DNA of 64,000 bases from Larix kaempferi (taxonomy: Eukaryota; Streptophyta; Pinopsida; Pinales; Pinaceae). Made by a program: the position numbers and the translations under genes. This document shows, piece after piece, positions 21,335 to 31,883 of the stretch (positions are counted from its first letter, which is position 1; each line of letters begins with the position of its first letter). The stretch is from NCBI GenBank assembly GCA_027924585.1, contig BSBM01000123.1, positions 15,640,001-15,704,000 of the forward strand, read 5' to 3'. Under the pieces are notes generated by a model. The model was not told where the DNA came from and did no database searches. It worked only from the letters and a program-made list of their open reading frames with translations.

Positions 21335-22140
21335 ATGAAGGTTGAAGATCAATTGGAAGGAGCCTCCAACTTTATCTCCTGGATGTCTAGGGTTCTTCTA
21401 CTCCTAGAAGAAAATGATCTCTTACTATATGTAAATGAGAAGGTCCCTGAACCAGAAGTTGAAGAGGATAAATCTCGATGGAGGAAGAATGATGCTAAAG
21501 CGAGAAGGATTCTTGTGGATTCAGTGAGAGACCATTTGGTTCCTCAAATCTCGAGAAAGAGAATTCTATGAAAATGTTCAAGACCATTATGAAGTTGTTC
21601 AAACACACTAGCCTAAATGTATCCATGACTTTGAGAAACCAACTCTCAAATATGAAGATAGCAAAGTCAGAATCCATTGCCTCATACTTTATGAGGATCA
21701 CAGAACTCAGAGACAAGCTCAGCACCAGTGGAGATCCTATTGGCGATAAGGAGCTTGTCCTCCACACTTTAAATGGTCTCCACCATCATGGGAGTTCTTT
21801 ATCCAAAGCATAAGTAGTAGATCCAAACTACCAAAGTTTGACAAGCTTTAGGCAGATTGCTCTCAGGAGGAGACAAGGATTGCAGCACATCAAAGACTCC
21901 ATGGCACTCAACCTGAAGAGACTCAAGCATTTGTTTCCCATGCCAAAAATGGTAAGGGAAAAGGAAAGAAGTTACATAGACACAACCACCAAGAAAGGAG
22001 ATCAAGTCCCCACCAAGAACAAAAGAAGAAGAAGGATGTATCTCAAGTTCAATGCTATAGGTGCAAGAAGTATGGACATTATGCCAGTAGCTATCAAAGT
22101 CAAATCAAAAGGAAGCATGAAGCATCCACTGCTGATGTAG
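21335..22140 (+). pseudogene. Copia-1 gag
   Basis: Starts MKVEDQLEGASNFISWMSRV, typical of Copia gag (UBN2-like) with LEGASNFISW. It continues LLLEENDLLLYVNEKVP, breaks by a small deletion near 21569, and resumes KMFKTIMKLFKHTSLNVSMT, ESIASYFMRITELRDKL and KELVLHTLNGL. A CCHC knuckle CYRCKKYGHYA begins at 22053, with the last Cys replaced. I use the ATG at 21335 because Copia-2 has the homologous ATG at 53984. Confidence 0.88.
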
Positions 22141-23594
22141 AAGAAGATCATCATCACAAGAAGCAAAAGAATGAAGATCGCACAGAATTTCTATTCATAT
22201 TAGGTACTATTCCTACCACTAGTGACACTTGGCTCATAGATAGTGGTGCATCTAGACACATGACAAGTTATAGAGAGAATCTTTCAGAATTAATTGAGAA
22301 AGATTCATATCTCCGTGTTGTACTTGGAGATGATGCAAATTACACTGTGAAGGAGTCTAGAGCCACCACCCTTCAATTCGTATCAAATGATACAATACGC
22401 CTAAGTGATGTACTCTATGTACCTGGTATGAAAAGAAATCTTGTCTCCATCTCAGCATTGGAGGACAAGGGATATAAAGTAGCTTTCTCAGAAGGGAAAG
22501 TCCTTGCTTGGCACAAGAACTCAAGCATGAGTACAGCCAAAGTTATTGGCATAAGAGAAGAGAGCTTGTATAGACTAAACACTTCTCTAGTCCAAGCCCT
22601 AATACATGATGTTGCAAGTATGGGTGAGTTATGGCATAGAAGGTTAGCTCATCTGAACTATCAAGCTCTCCCAGTTCTGAAGAATATTGTAACAGGTTTT
22701 CCAGGGCTCCAGATAGACCATGATGGAACTTGTAAAGGATGTGCACTTGGAAGGAATGCCAAGAAGTCCTTTCTAGATAGCGAGAGTAGATCCAAAGGGA
22801 TTTTGGATCTAGTACACTCTAACTTGTGCGGGCCCATGACAGTTGTGTCATTAGGTGGCTATCATTACTATATCACCTTTATTGATGATTACTCACGGAG
22901 ACTTGGATATACTTTCTCAAGTCAAAAGAATCTAAGGAAGTGCTCAGCAAGTTCAAAGAGTTTAAAGCACAAGTTGAGAATTTCTTAGGAAAGAGGATCA
23001 AGATTTTGAGATCCGATAATGGTGGAGAATATACCTCTATAGAATTCAATGATTTCTGCAAGGAAGTAGGAATTAAGGGGGAGCTCACAATTCCCTACAA
23101 CCCTCAACAGAATGGGGTTGTAGAAAGAAAGAATCATACAATTGTGGAGGCAGCCAAAGCTATGATACATGACCAGAGTCTTCAAATGTTCTTATGGGCA
23201 GAAGCATCCAGAACCGTTGTATATGTACAGAATAGATGTCCACATAAGATATTGAAGAACAAGACTCCGAAAGAAGCGTTCACGGGTGTGAAACCAAAAG
23301 TGGGCCATCTCTGGATCTTTGGTTGTCTAGTCTACATACATGTGCCCAAAGAGAAAAGATCAAAGTTAGAACCTCCAGGAAAGAAGGGAACCTTTGTGGG
23401 ATACACTGAGTCTTCAAAGGCCTACAGAATTTACATTTCAGGATCCAGACAGATTGAAGTCAGTAGGGATGTGACCTTTGAAGAAGAGATGGATGTCAGG
23501 AAAGGCAGAGGATCAGATATGGAGATCGATGATGAAGAAATGCTAGAGCCAAAAGAGATGAGATCATCTCTCCCTCCAATTCAGAGGGAGTCAG
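22141..23594 (+). pseudogene. Copia-1 protease and integrase
   Basis: The protease motif WLIDSGASRHMT has its Asp at 22239-22241 and is followed by LSDVLYVPGMKRNLVSIS. The integrase zinc-binding part is LWHRRLAHLNYQALPVLKN...CKGCALGR (H-H-C-C). In the catalytic core the first Asp appears as Asn (LVHSNLCGPM, about 22815-22844). A one-base loss near 22900 shifts the frame. The second Asp is in ILRSDNGGEYTS, and the Glu in QQNGVVERKNHTIVE. The C-terminal KLEPPGKKGTFVGYTESSKA follows. The frame runs into the nested LTR at 23595. Confidence 0.9.
23590..23594. repeat. Left target duplication GTCAG of the nested Gypsy
   Basis: GTCAG precedes the LTR start TGTTAGG at 23595 and is repeated exactly at 28141-28145 after the second LTR. 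Confidence 0.93.
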
Positions 23595-23968
23595 TGTTAG
23601 GAACCCATGTCTTTACTTTGTTAGTATATTGTTGTTGGACGCATATGCTTTGTAAGACGTCCCGTAGTATTTGTTGATCCATAGTTTATGTTATTGTTGT
23701 TAGGCACATATGCTTTGCAAGTTGCCCGTAGTAATTGTTGACCCATAGTTTGTATTGGCCCATGGTTTTGACCCATAGTATTGGCGCCTAGACTTAGTAT
23801 ATAAGTGTGTGTTGAGGCCAATGAAGGCACCGTAAAGTTATTTGTATTGAGCTTGCTCATAGGAGGTTTCCCCCTCGAAGTGGCCTGTGATCAATAAAGT
23901 GATTCTCAGTTATGTTCTTACTGTTATCTCGTGTATTTTCATTAATTAATTGTTGTAGGTTCCTCACA
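23595..23968 (+). repeat. 5' LTR of nested Gypsy (374 bp)
   Basis: TGTTAGGAACCC...TTCCTCACA. It has a TATA box TATATAAG at 23798-23805 and a polyadenylation signal AATAAA at 23893-23898, in the normal order. Confidence 0.93.
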
Positions 23969-23970
23969 TC

Positions 23971-23983
23971 TGGTATCATAGCA
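23971..23983 (+). other. Primer-binding site of nested Gypsy
   Basis: TGGTATCATAGCA begins two bases after the LTR end and matches the initiator-Met site at most positions. Confidence 0.82.
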
Positions 23984-24413
23984 CTTTCTTGGGCTCGTTG
24001 GGTGAAATTTCTGCCAAAACAAAATTTTGCATCTGTTGCAGGTTCAAATCTGGGAATAATCCCTATCCACTTAATTGTGGGAAGTACTTGGGCATAAGCC
24101 CTAAAACGCATTGTAAAGAATACCACAGGAACCCCAAAGTAGTTGGCCCATTGAGAGGACCTTCCAGCGAAAAGACCAACAACCCCTACATGATTGACTA
24201 GTTCCCACCCGTGAGGTAAACCAAGAGTTGTCGTTTGTGGCAAAGCGGTTATCAGTTTTACCGAAACCGTGGAGTGAGGGGTACTGCCCCAATACGCAAG
24301 CCATCAGAAAGCATTGGTGGCCAAGTGAATCCCCTGAACCATTAGGAAGCCCAGAATACGGGGTCCATATCTATTTTCAGCTGATAAATCGTAGATTCCC
24401 TCTGTCCATAACT

Positions 24414-24629
24414 GTTGTCGATCACTTCCGCGTCATTTCAGATCTATCTGTTGTCGATCACTTCCGCGTCGTTTCAGATCTGTCTGTTGTCGATCCCTTC
24501 TGCACCGTTTCAGATCCATCTGTTGTTGATCCCTTTCGAGTCGTTTCAGATCCATTTGTTTCCGATCCCTTCTGCGTCGTAGCAGATCCATCTGTTTCCG
24601 ATCCCTTCTGTGCCGTAGCAGATCCATTT
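24414..24629 (+). repeat. Six 36-bp tandem repeats in the nested Gypsy leader
   Basis: GTTGTCGATCACTTCCGCGT... repeats six times with an exact 36-bp period (216 bp). Unit junctions form short palindromes such as CAGATCCATCTG. The unit length keeps a plus-strand frame open (12-residue repeat VVDPFRVVSDPS) between 24228 and 24632, before gag. I do not think it is translated. Confidence 0.88.
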
Positions 24630-25082
24630 TGAAAAAAAATAAAAAAAATTATGTTTTTTCGCCATGTCTCCCTTTTTTTCGCTCTGTTTCCCTTGAAACT
24701 TCCTTGAAACCCCTGTCATCCCATTTTGCATCTTTCATTCTTGAGGACCCTATCCCAAATTCCACTTCCCAAAGCGAGAAATCCCACATTTGTTTATTTT
24801 TAGGGTTTGTCATACCTTTAATTTTCACCCAATCACCATCAAATTTTGCCACCGTGTTCATTCCCTTTTTCTGTTTCTTTGTCCCTCGTTGACAAATTTT
24901 CTCATTTTTTCACCCCGCTTCTGAAATCCTCATTTTCTGCTTCCCTATCCATTCAAAAGTGTCCAAAACCTAATCAAACCCCAATTACCCATCAAAGTTT
25001 TTCCCAAATCCAAATTTCCCTTTACTAAATAAGTTTTTGTTTGTGTTTTTGTACCCATTCAAAAAAAAAAAACTCCTAGTTA

Positions 25083-25910
25083 TGGTTGTCACCCGCGTAG
25101 GAGCAAAAACCATGGATGAAGCACTTGCAGCCATCCCAACCAAACTCCAGGATCTAGATGAAAAATTTCTCAGCCTCCATCTTGAGCATTCAACCATGAA
25201 CAACAAACGACAGTCTAAGTCTTCATCAAAAAATGGGTTCTCTTTTCCCAACAATTTCCATGGTCCGAAGCTTGATTTTCCTCGCTTCAATGGTACTGAT
25301 TCGACTGGTTGGATCTATCGTGCAGAACAATATTTCAATCTACATAATACTTTTGATGTCACCAAAGTTCCACTTGCATCATTTCATTTGGAACAGGAAG
25401 CTCTTCAATGGTACCGTTGGTACATTAAGGCTCATGAAGAACCAAAATGGTCAGATTTTTGCCAGCTCATTTTGCAACGATTTGGTCCTAGTGCTTTTGA
25501 TGATTTCACGGGAACCCTCACTAAACTTCGCCAAATTGGCACTATGAGAGAGTATCAGACAGAATTTGAGAAACTAGCCAATCACAGAGAAGGATTGTCT
25601 GATGAATTCTACAGGAGTTGTTTTATCAGTGTTCTTAAGGATGAAATCCGCTCAGAGGTTAAAGTTTTCTGTTCCAACACAATGATGGAAGCCCTAGGGT
25701 TGGCTAAGTTGGCAGAAGACAAGATTGCAACAACAGCGCTCCAAACCCACTTTTGTTCCCTTCCGAAATATGGGTTCTCAACGACCTCCCATCCCACCAT
25801 CTCCTCGACCAACTCCTATCAAGCATTTGTCTGAAATAGAGATGCAAGCACACAGAGAAAAAGGGCTTTGTTATAATTGTAATGAGAAATTCAATTGGGG
25901 ACATAGATGT
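25083..25910 (+). pseudogene. Nested Gypsy gag
   Basis: The frame from the ATG at 25083 contains KLDFPRFNGTDSTGWIYRAE, FHLEQEALQWYRWY, WSDFCQLILQRFGPSAFDD and LTKLRQIGTMREYQTEFEKL, the retrotransposon gag capsid fold of plant Gypsy elements. A frameshift at about 25725-25740 moves the proline-rich linker and the zinc knuckle GLCYNCNEKFNWGHRC (C-X2-C-X3-W-X2-G-H-X-C form, about 25866-25910) into another frame. I chose 25083 because a plausible leader and an A-rich stretch lie directly before it. Confidence 0.88.
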
Positions 25911-26119
25911 GTTCAACAAAAGCTCTATCTCTTGGATGTGGATTCTCCGTCTGCCTCTGAAATTGGTAAAGAAGCTCCAGATACAATGGATGATCACGTC
26001 GACATTCAGGAGCCTCCCATTGACCCTCCGTCTCAGGAAGACCACCCAAATATATCTCTCCATGCTTTAGCCCGAATCACCACCCCCCAAACAATGCGGG
26101 TTAGGGGTTACTTCAAGAA

Positions 26120-26640
26120 GCTCTCTCTTACATACTCATTGATTCTGGTAGCACTCATAACTTCATCGACCCTCGAATCGCCAAACAGGATGATTGTTTT
26201 ATCCATCCTTGCTCCAACTTTGAAGTCATGGTTACCAATGGGGGCACCTTACCTTGCAAGTGGAAGTGTCACAATGTGCGTATCTCTATGGAAGATTATA
26301 ACTTGCGTTCTGACATGTTTTCCTTGGCCTTAGGCAGATGTGATGTGGTTTTGGGTGTTCAATGGTTACGCACACTTGGACCCATCTTATGGGATTTTGC
26401 TGAACTTTGGATGCAATTTTCAGTCAATGGGAAAAAACACAAATTTATAGGCTTACAACCAGGGTCTCTCCGCATCATTAGTTCACATCGCCTGGAAAAA
26501 ATCCTTAAGAAGAATTCACATGGTGTCATTGCTCAGCTCCATTCCATTCAGATGCACCCATCAATGGTCTCCACTACTCCCTTGGATCTCCAACCAATTT
26601 TGGATAGATATGTCGGTGCCTTTGCTGAACCAGTGGGATT
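26120..26640 (+). pseudogene. Nested Gypsy protease and pre-RT segment
   Basis: After a frame change, DSGSTHNFIDPRIA (Asp codon 26141-26143) is the protease active site. A further frame holds DVVLGVQWLRTLGPILWDFA, the C-terminal half of the protease, and YVGAFAEPVGLP, the usual bridge to RT. Protease and gag parts are therefore present but in three frames. Confidence 0.85.
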
Positions 26641-27240
26641 GCCACTTTCACGAAACCTTTCCGGTAAGAATTTAGCCACCTCTACATCTGCGAAGGAAAT
26701 GATGGCTATTTTGCATGCAATACAGATGTGGCAGCCATACCTATTAGGGAATTTTTTCTGCATCACGACTATTCACCAGAGTTTGAAATATTTCCTAGAA
26801 CAACGGGTCTCCTCACTCGCACCACTGAAATGGATTCGCTGAACTCCTGGGTTATGCCAATGAGATCACTTACATGAAGGGTCAAGACAATTTGATGGCA
26901 GATGCTCCTTCTTGCACAATTGATGCCCCAGTTTCTCTTTCAATTATTTCTCTGCTTGTTCCCAATTGGTTGCAATCTGTTCAACAAGGCTATGTCTTCT
27001 CTGAACTCCATGCGTCTCCAGTGGTCAGGCACTCCGGGTTCCTCCAAACGTATGAGCATGCACAACAGACCTTCTTTTGGCAGGGAATGAAAAGGACAAT
27101 TCAACAGATGGTGGCTGAATATGATACCTTCCAACTCCTTCCGGGATTGCTCGAACCCATACCCATCCTTCCACGGATCTGGACAAATATGTCTCTGGAA
27201 TTCATTGAAGGACTCCCTAAATCTGGAGGGCGGGCTGACA
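26641..27240 (+). pseudogene. Nested Gypsy RNase H and integrase N-terminus; RT deleted
   Basis: Right after PVGLPLSR the sequence passes to KEMMAILHAIQMWQPYLLG and HQSLKYFLEQRVSS, the second half of RNase H. The whole RT (about 800 bp in relatives) is missing at about 26660-26690. It continues with KGQDNLMADAPSC (normally N-x-VADALSR), then the integrase zinc-binding part RHSGFLQTYEHAQQTFFWQG with C-X-C lost (EYDTFQ), and LEFIEGLPKSGG, where the first catalytic Asp is Glu. Confidence 0.82.
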
Positions 27241-27720
27241 TTACCAATAAATGTTTGGAAACTTATCTTCGTTGCTTCACCTCCGAACAACAACCTTCGT
27301 GGGCCAATTGGCTCCCTCTCACTGAATGGTGGTACCCTACTGCATCTAAAATTACTCCATATGAAGCAATCTATGGTCAGGCACCATCGTTTCTTCTGTC
27401 ATACACCCTCAATAGTGCACCAATTCAGGCAATTGACACGGTTCTTCGAAACCGCGATTAGATTCTTTGTATTTTGTAGGACACTCTTCACATGGCCAGA
27501 ATTCGAATGAAACAACAAGCCGATCAGCACCGTTCTGAGTGCATTTTACAAGCAGTTGATCTAGTTTTTCTTTGTCTACAGCCTTCCAAGCAATCCTTCA
27601 TGACACTCAAAGGGCGTACGCTTATCTCTCACTCTATCATAGAGGTATGCATTCAGTGGCACGACATGCAACCAACGGCTACTACATGGGCACCACTCCT
27701 TCAGATTCAACATCAATTTC
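27238..27720 (+). pseudogene. Nested Gypsy integrase C-terminal part; core deleted
   Basis: From GLPKSGGRADI the sequence jumps to NKCLETYLRCFTSEQQPSW, which in relatives follows the catalytic Glu. The second Asp and the Glu of the core are therefore deleted. It goes on with WWYPTASKITPYEAIYGQ and, after a frame change, MARIRMKQQADQHRSECIL and LVFLCLQPSKQS. No chromodomain is visible before the purine tract. Confidence 0.8.
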
Positions 27721-27754
27721 CACATCTAAAGCTTTGAGGACAAAGCTTTTTCTA

Positions 27755-27766
27755 AGGGAGAGGGGA
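27755..27766 (+). other. Polypurine tract of nested Gypsy
   Basis: GGGAGAGGGGA ends directly at the LTR start (27767). Confidence 0.88.
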
Positions 27767-28140
27767 TGTTAGGAACCCATGTCTTTACTTTGTTAGTATA
27801 TTGTTGTTGGACGCATATGCTTTGTAAGATGTCCCGTAGTATTTGTTGATCCATAGTTTGTGTTATTGTTGTTGGGCGCATATGCTTTGTAAGTCGCCCG
27901 TTGTAATTGTTGTCCCATAGTTTGTATTGGCCCATGGTTTTGACCCATAATATTGGCACCTAGACTTAGTATATAAGTGTTTGTTGAGACCAATGAAGGC
28001 ACCGTGAAGTTATTTGTATTGAGCTTGCTCAAAGGAAGTTGCCCCCTCAAAGTGGCCTGTGATCAATAAAGTGATTCTGAGTTTTGTTCTTACTGATATC
28101 TCGTGTATTTTCATTAATTAATTGTTGCAGGTTCCTCACA
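27767..28140 (+). repeat. 3' LTR of nested Gypsy (374 bp)
   Basis: Same length and ends as 23595-23968, with about 21 substitutions and no gaps by eye. Most differences are transitions. Confidence 0.93.
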
Positions 28141-28145
28141 GTCAG
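28141..28145. repeat. Right target duplication GTCAG
   Basis: Exact match to 23590-23594. Confidence 0.93.
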
Positions 28146-29899
28146 CAGAAAAGGATGAACCTATCGATCCCATAGATCCAGTTGATATCCCCAGAGATGT
28201 GGCAAATCGAAAATGGCCTAGATGGGCACAGCAGACACTGCAGGATGGAGAGGGGCATGATGCTCCACATGGCACTTTCAAAGAAAGCAAAAAACCTCAG
28301 AGGTTCTTTAGCTATGTGGCACTAATGAGCAACATTATTGATTCAGAACCCACCACTTACAAAGAAGCATCCAAACATCAAGTTTGGAATGATGCCATGA
28401 TGGAAGAATATCAATCCATCATGAAGAATGATGTGTGGGAGGTTGTGTCGAGACCTGAAGAGAAGTCAGTAGTGACTTCTAAATGGCTATACAAAATCAA
28501 GCATGGAGCAAATGGCAGTGTTGAGAAATACAAGGCCAGATTTGTAGACAGGGGATTCTCTCAGAAAGAGGGAGGTGATTATGATGAGACATTTGCTCAT
28601 GTAGCCCGATATACTTCCATCAAATCCATTATTGCGATTGCTTCAGCTATGGGATGGAAGTTGCATCAGATGGATGTAAAGACAGCCTTTCTCAATGGTG
28701 TTATTGAGAAAGAAGTTTACATCGAATGGTCAGATGGATTTATTATCCAAGGAAAGGAGTCTCATGTATGCAGATTGAAAAAGGCATTGTATGGACTCAA
28801 GCAAGCACCCCGTGCTTGGTATGGACGGATAGACGGATTCCTGGTGAGCTTGGGATTTTCCAAGAGTGATGCAGACCCCAACCTTTACTACAAGGTTGTA
28901 GATGATGAGCCACTGATTTTGGTATTATATGTTGATGACTTGTTTCTCACAGGAAATGAGAAACTCATTGTATGGTGTAAGAAGAATCTCACCTCTGAGT
29001 TTGAAATGAAAGATCTTGGATTGATGCATTACTTCTCGGGATTAGAAGTATGGCAGAGGCAAAAAGAGATTCTCCTAGGACAAGGAAAATACACCATTGA
29101 TATATTGAAGAGATTCGGGATGTTGGACTACAAGTCCATGGCTACTCCGATGGATGTGAATTGGAAGAAGTTGAGAGATTCTACTTCAGATTCTGATTTG
29201 TTTGATCCCACCATTTATCGCCAGTTGATTAGGTCATTGATGTATCTGACCAACACCAGACCAGATATATGTTTTGCGTTGAATGCTCTCAATGAGTTCA
29301 TGTGTGAACTAAGGCAGATACACCGGATTGTTGCAAAACATGTGCTCATATACTTACGTGGAACTGTGGGATATGGATTGAAGTATGCTTCAGATGGTGA
29401 TCTAATATTGCAGGGGTTTACAAACTCAGATTGGGCCGGATGTGTTGTAGATCAGAAGAATACTTATGAATGTTGCTTCAATTTGGGTTCTACAATTATT
29501 TCCTCATGTAGCAAGAAGCAAAACTTGGTAGCACTCAATACTGCAGAGTCCGAGTACATGGCTGCTAGCACAGCAGCTCGAGAAGCAATTTGGCTTCGTA
29601 AACTCCTGGCATGATTGTTTGGCCAGATTCCAGGGACGACCGTGATTCACTGTGATAACAAGAGCTGTGTGCAAATGTTAGTGAATCATGTATTTCACGA
29701 CAAGTCGAAGCATATCGAGATTCGATATCACTTCATTCGTGATATGGTGCAGAAAGGTACGGTCGAGTTACAGTACGTGCCGACAGACGACCAGACTGCA
29801 GATGTTCTCACTAAGGCTCTTCCTGAGTTGAAGTTTGAATACTTTTGCAAAAGACTTGGAGTCGAAGAGAACGTATCCCTCCTTGAGAGGGAAAGATGA
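28146..29899 (+). pseudogene. Copia-1 reverse transcriptase and RNase H
   Basis: The long frame from 28199 to 29614 carries WNDAMMEEYQSIMKNDVWE, SKWLYKIKHGANGSVEKYKA, YDETFAHVARYTSIKSI, MDVKTAFLNGVIEKEVY, LKKALYGLKQAPRAWYGRID, and LYVDDLFLTG with YVDD at 28928-28939, then MKDLGLMHYFSGLEVWQ and SLMYLTNTRPDICFALNAL. RNase H follows: FTNSDWAGCVVDQKNTYECC, NLVALNTAESEYMAA. A TGA at 29612 interrupts LLA before LFGQIPGTTVIHCDNKSCVQ, HIEIRYHFIRDMV and DVLTKALPE, ending at 29897. RT looks intact apart from a few unusual residues (FVDRGF for FVARGF). Confidence 0.93.
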
Positions 29900-29904
29900 C
29901 ATTG

Positions 29905-30340
29905 AGATGCTTGCCCTGCTTTGCCCTAGTGCCTTCTGCAGTCCGGTTACTCATCCAGATATGGGTGAAATCCCATAGGCAGATGAGTAGGATAGGCAGC
30001 AGTTGGTCGAGCTCACCCAGGTACCTTCTGCAGTCCAGTTACTCAACCATATATGGGAGAAATCCCGTAGGCAGATGAGTAGGACAGTCAGCAGTTGGTC
30101 GGGTTCACACAGGTGCCTCTACAGTCCAGTTATTCAACTAGATATGGGATAAATCCCATAGGCAGATGAGTAGGACAGTCAGTAGTTGGTCGTGTGGTTG
30201 CACAGGTGCCTCTACAGTCCAGGAACTCAGCCAGATATGGGAGAAATCCCATAGGCAGAAGAGTCGGACAGTCAGTAGATGGTCGTTCCCTTTTGCTTGT
30301 TTGAGATCTCAGCCAAGTATGGGAGGACCCCATTGACAGA
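29905..30340 (+). repeat. Copia-1 3' repeats with hairpins (about 92-bp period)
   Basis: Four full units and one partial unit, each with the core GATATGGGAGAAATCCCATA or a variant. Hairpins lie at about 29954-29980, 30046-30072, 30137-30163, 30230-30256 and 30311-30337. Stems are mostly kept while loops differ (TGAAAT, GAAA, TAAA, GAAA, AGGAC). They are downstream of the pol stop and upstream of the 3' LTR. 30395-30450 has two extra copies of ATCCAGGATTGAGTGATTCT. Confidence 0.85.
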
Positions 30341-30603
30341 TGAGACAGACAGGTAGAAAATTGTATAGCAGAGATGGTACAACTGATAATCTCAGATATC
30401 CAGGATTGAATGATTCTCCAGGATCCAGGATTGAGTGATTCTCCTAGACTCACCGAAGGACTGGTGACGATGATGCACAGAGACTGTGTGGACAACCTTC
30501 AGTATGCATAGAGATGATGGAGACATAATGGATGTACAATATGAAACCCAGATGATCATGATGCAGATGAAGACCGAAGAATACCTTCCTAGTTGAGAAG
30601 GAG

Positions 30604-31162
30604 TGTTGGATTTTGTACAACTTCGGAAGATATTATTCATTATATTTTATTGTACTTTAATTGTACTTGTTTGTACCTCCTAAGGGAGATGAACTGGATG
30701 TAATCATTTATGTAAACACATGAAAGAATCAATGTAAGCCTTGGGGTGCAAAAGAAACAAATAAAAATATTAAAATTAAATTATTTATTGCCCCCAGGTG
30801 AAGTCGGCCCAGTTAGGGAATTTTCCAGTTTTGCACTTGTATAAATAGGAGGCTGGTGCACCTCATTATCTCATTCTCACACTTGCCTTTTGCGCATCAC
30901 TTGGGAGAGGCTGATTTCGCATCGCTTGAAGAAGGGAACTGATTTGGGGCATCTACTTGTGGAAGACACTTTGACATTTTTTCTCTTTTTCTTATTTGTA
31001 CTCTGATCTCGGGATTATCATCTCTATGCGAAGGTTGCTGGGTTTTCTCCCATTTGGGTTTCCCAGGTCAAACTTTGTGTTGTTGTTTTGTGCTTTGTCT
31101 TGCTTCTAGTGATCTTGGTTATGCATTTATATTATTATGCTATGAATGTATGAAATTTAACA
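30604..31162 (+). repeat. 3' LTR of Copia-1 (559 bp)
   Basis: TGTTGGATTTTG...AATTTAACA, preceded by a purine tract (GAGAAGGAG). A TATA box TATAAATAG is at 30840-30848. It matches the LTRs of Copia-2 well over most of its length, so the two elements are the same family. Confidence 0.92.
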
Positions 31163-31883
31163 ATTACCTCGGATATTCATATCATATTACTTGCTTTCAT
31201 CATATGTCCCAGACATGCTCATTAGTTCCTGATTTTGGTGATTTCAAACCTTTTCTTCGCTCCACGAGTTCACACCCAAATGAGGTGAGTTATCCTCATG
31301 TTTATACACATCAACCATCTTTTGGCTGGGTGACTTGTCATTGGGCCAACCTGTTCATCCTTGTGTTTTTTAAAAATATAATCATGCAATCTCTTGTTAG
31401 GGACGACCTGATCATATTTTTTTAAGAGTTTTTCTTGCTTCAATTCAGACCAATTTAAATCATTTTGACTGTTAAAAAACATGGTATCTTTGTGTATCAT
31501 TTTCAAGTACTTCTTTCTTAGGTTTCATGCATTTTCAATGACCAATGTTGTTCCAAAAATATAGTAGACTTGTTGTAAGGTAGATTACCATCATTAATGA
31601 CTCACAGTCTCATCGAATAAGATCTTCATCTTCCCATTAAATCTGCTCGATATTCTTGGCATGTTTGGAGTGACTTTTAGGGTTCCACAATATTCTAATA
31701 GCTTTGTCTTAAGCTCTGCCTTGAGTTCTGCTATATATCTTCATTTGGGCTTGTCAATGAGATTCTTAGGAGTTAATGAACTACTCAAGAGTTTGTTATC
31801 AAATCTGGCCATCCTTTGTTCAACTTGGCATCAATGGCTTGCATATCAACCATATTGACATCAATAACAACTCACCTTCAACA
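31163..31883 (-). repeat. Left copy of about 725-bp direct repeat (LTR candidate)
   Basis: Aligns with 35032-35759 at high identity (few gaps). It ends CTCACCTTCAACA and is followed by ATCTCCCCCTTTGG, whose complement is a good polypurine tract (CCAAAGGGGGAGAT). This suggests a minus-strand element whose 3' LTR this is. Its left end abuts the LTR end of Copia-1, so it was probably cut by that insertion. I found no primer-binding site next to the right copy. Confidence 0.6.

Larger units (their letters stand above)
23595..28140 (+). mobile_element. Complete nested Gypsy with internal deletions (4546 bp)
   Basis: Two 374-bp LTRs, a primer-binding site, a purine tract and 5-bp duplications make this a textbook insertion. 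The inside has gag, zinc knuckle, protease, then only parts of RNase H and integrase; RT and the middle of the integrase core are absent. The LTRs differ at about 21 of 374 positions by eye (about 5-6 percent), so the insertion is older than Copia-2 (about 3 percent) if the rates are equal. Confidence 0.93.
21031..31162 (+). mobile_element. Copia-1, interrupted by a nested Gypsy
   Basis: A plus-strand Ty1/Copia with gag, protease, integrase, RT and RNase H in the Copia order (integrase before RT), a repeat-rich 3' untranslated region and a 559-bp 3' LTR. The Gypsy at 23595-28140 splits it between the end of integrase and RT. Removing the insert and one GTCAG restores a continuous element of about 5.6 kb. 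The 5' LTR is almost wholly deleted. Confidence 0.92.

Noticed and set aside
31054-31425. 123-codon plus-strand frame
   Set aside because: It starts in the Copia-1 LTR and runs into the flanking repeat, so it is a chance joining of unrelated sequences.
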